Shown: positions 63,152 to 64,000 of the stretch, piece after piece | How positions within the stretch are numbered: position 1 is the first letter of the stretch | Layout: each line of letters starts with the position of its first letter | Source of the DNA: Clostridium pasteurianum BC1 | GTDB taxonomy: Bacteria > Bacillota > Clostridia > Clostridiales > Clostridiaceae | Direction: 5' to 3' | Assembly: GCF_000389635.1 (NCBI RefSeq) | Contig: NC_021182.1 | Location: 3,699,925 to 3,763,924 of the forward strand | Length of the DNA stretch: 64,000 nucleotides | Translations under genes and position numbers: made by a program | Notes under the pieces: generated by a model | Told to the model about the DNA's origin: nothing | The model's database searches: none | Seen by the model: the letters and a program-made list of their open reading frames with translations, nothing else

Positions 63152-64000
63152 CTAGTGCCGTTCCTCTCCGGAAGCGGAATAATATTTGAGTTCATCATTT
63201 TTGCGAAACTTATTATGCCTAATCAAGCTAAATGGTCCCCACTGAATAAATACAGCAATCGCAACTGATGCAGCCCCGATCCAACTAATTGCTAGCATCG
63301 ATGAGCTACCCGCGACAATACCCCCAATTCCGGCGCCAGCGGCTACGCTGAACTGTATGATGGAACCGTACAGGCCAAGCATGATTCCTGAGGCTTCTGG
63401 AGCGAGCAAGACCATATTATACTGCACAGCCGGACCAGCCGACCAGGTTGAAAAGGCCCATAGCATAAGCAATGGAATGGTGACAAAGGTTGATCTGGCG
63501 ATAGTGGACAGTAACACCAGAGCTATCATATTAACAGACATGCTGCTCAAAAGTGATCGGTGAACACCGATCCGCTCAGTCATCAAGCCTCCGAACTTGA
63601 AACCTATTAAGGCAGCGATACCGAAAGAAAACAAGGCAATGCTCACTTCCCGTTCGCTCATTTGTGTAACGCCTATCAAGAAAGGGGCAATATATGAATA
63701 GAGCACTGCATATCCTACCTGCCAGAAGAAGGTTACAAAAATGGCAATTACGATTTTCGGGTTCTTCAAAAGAGCGAGTTGCTTGCCCAAAGGGACGGCC
63801 TCCTCTCCATCTGTGGACGGAATCGTTCGCGCCACAATGAAGATTGCTATCAAGCTAAGAATACCGATACCCAAGAAGATTACCTTCCAATCGTATGCTG
63901 CGGCCACAACACGACCAATTGGGAGACCTATGATGAGGGCCGCACTGAAACCCGTTATAACGGTGGCAATCGCTCCTGCCTGATGACCAGGCGACGCTAG
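63152..64000 (-). CDS. MFS transporter (sugar efflux/multidrug type), partial
   Basis: The C-terminal about 282 residues of a 12-helix major facilitator; the frame is open to the window edge, so the start lies beyond 64000. Visible parts include SPGHQAGAIATVITGFSAA, VVAAAYDWKVIFLGIG, KFGGLMTERIGVHRSLLSS and EASGIMLGLYGSI, close to the arabinose-efflux (AraJ-like) drug exporters. Base composition is clearly richer in G and C than the rest of the window and codons such as CTG, GCC and CGG are common, suggesting recent transfer from a higher-GC host such as a Bacillales relative (inference). Confidence 0.85.
   Translation of the reverse strand, partial: LASPGHQAGAIATVITGFSAALIIGLPIGRVVAAAYDWKVIFLGIGILSLIAIFIVARTIPSTDGEEAVPLGKQLALLKNPKIVIAIFVTFFWQVGYAVLYSYIAPFLIGVTQMSEREVSIALFSFGIAALIGFKFGGLMTERIGVHRSLLSSMSVNMIALVLLSTIARSTFVTIPLLMLWAFSTWSAGPAVQYNMVLLAPEASGIMLGLYGSIIQFSVAAGAGIGGIVAGSSSMLAISWIGAASVAIAVFIQWGPFSLIRHNKFRKNDELKYYSASGEERH

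Overview
The window looks like a chromosomal segment of a low-GC, Gram-positive anaerobe of the genus Clostridium (sensu stricto or a close relative). The evidence is very AT-rich DNA, strong GGAGG-type ribosome binding sites with frequent GTG and TTG starts, ferredoxin-linked 2-oxoacid metabolism, an ECF vitamin transporter behind a cobalamin riboswitch, a sortase-anchored surface protein and an ABC-F ribosome-protection gene. No rRNA, tRNA, prophage or CRISPR array was seen.

Layout. 0.2-4.8 kb: alpha-glucoside PTS, 6-phospho-alpha-glucosidase and RpiR regulator. 5.2-6.1 kb: QueG-like Fe-S protein. 6.2-13.4 kb (minus strand): NitT/TauT-type ABC transporter, acyl-CoA synthetase and four-subunit 2-oxoacid:ferredoxin oxidoreductase in one apparent operon. 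13.8-17 kb: secreted serine hydrolase, LytTR/DUF3021 pair and a patch of decayed genes. 17-24.6 kb: LacI-controlled sugar ABC operon with GH4 glycosidase, PfkB kinase and amidohydrolase. 25-26.8 kb: four-gene flavoprotein/ferredoxin/ATC-hydrolase-like cluster. 26.8-33 kb: corrinoid ECF transporter with transcobalamin-like surface proteins. 33.2-35.9 kb: second NitT/TauT transporter, then a ROK regulator. 37.8-42.2 kb: radical-SAM/MetK/radical-SAM/PNPOx operon. 42.9-46.4 kb: ABC-2 exporter (one permease frameshifted) with a TetR regulator. 46.6-51.2 kb: TelA/XpaC/VWA module. 51.8-54.6 kb: wall-anchored phosphoesterase. 55.5-60.3 kb: four-carbon acid sugar (D-threonate type) operon. 60.5-62.5 kb: ABC-F gene with a long structured leader. 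63.2 kb to the end: MFS exporter with visibly higher GC, running off the window.

The most interesting signal is a compact RNA element found six times, always in the 5' leader and sense orientation of an operon. It has a conserved core (ACTAGA-N-R-A-ACTAGAG) flanked by a short covarying 3-bp stem and runs straight into a terminator-like hairpin. It precedes the QueG-like gene, the oxidoreductase operon, the LacI/sugar operon, the second NitT/TauT transporter and, as a tandem duplicate, the radical-SAM/MetK operon. This is what a small terminator-embedded riboswitch or attenuator would look like, and it joins operons of mostly unknown purpose into one candidate regulon. I cannot identify its ligand.

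Scars of gene decay are frequent (AI-2E transporter, Fic, Uma2, MetY/MetB tail, CBO0543-like, IS200 left end), which suggests active turnover in this accessory region.
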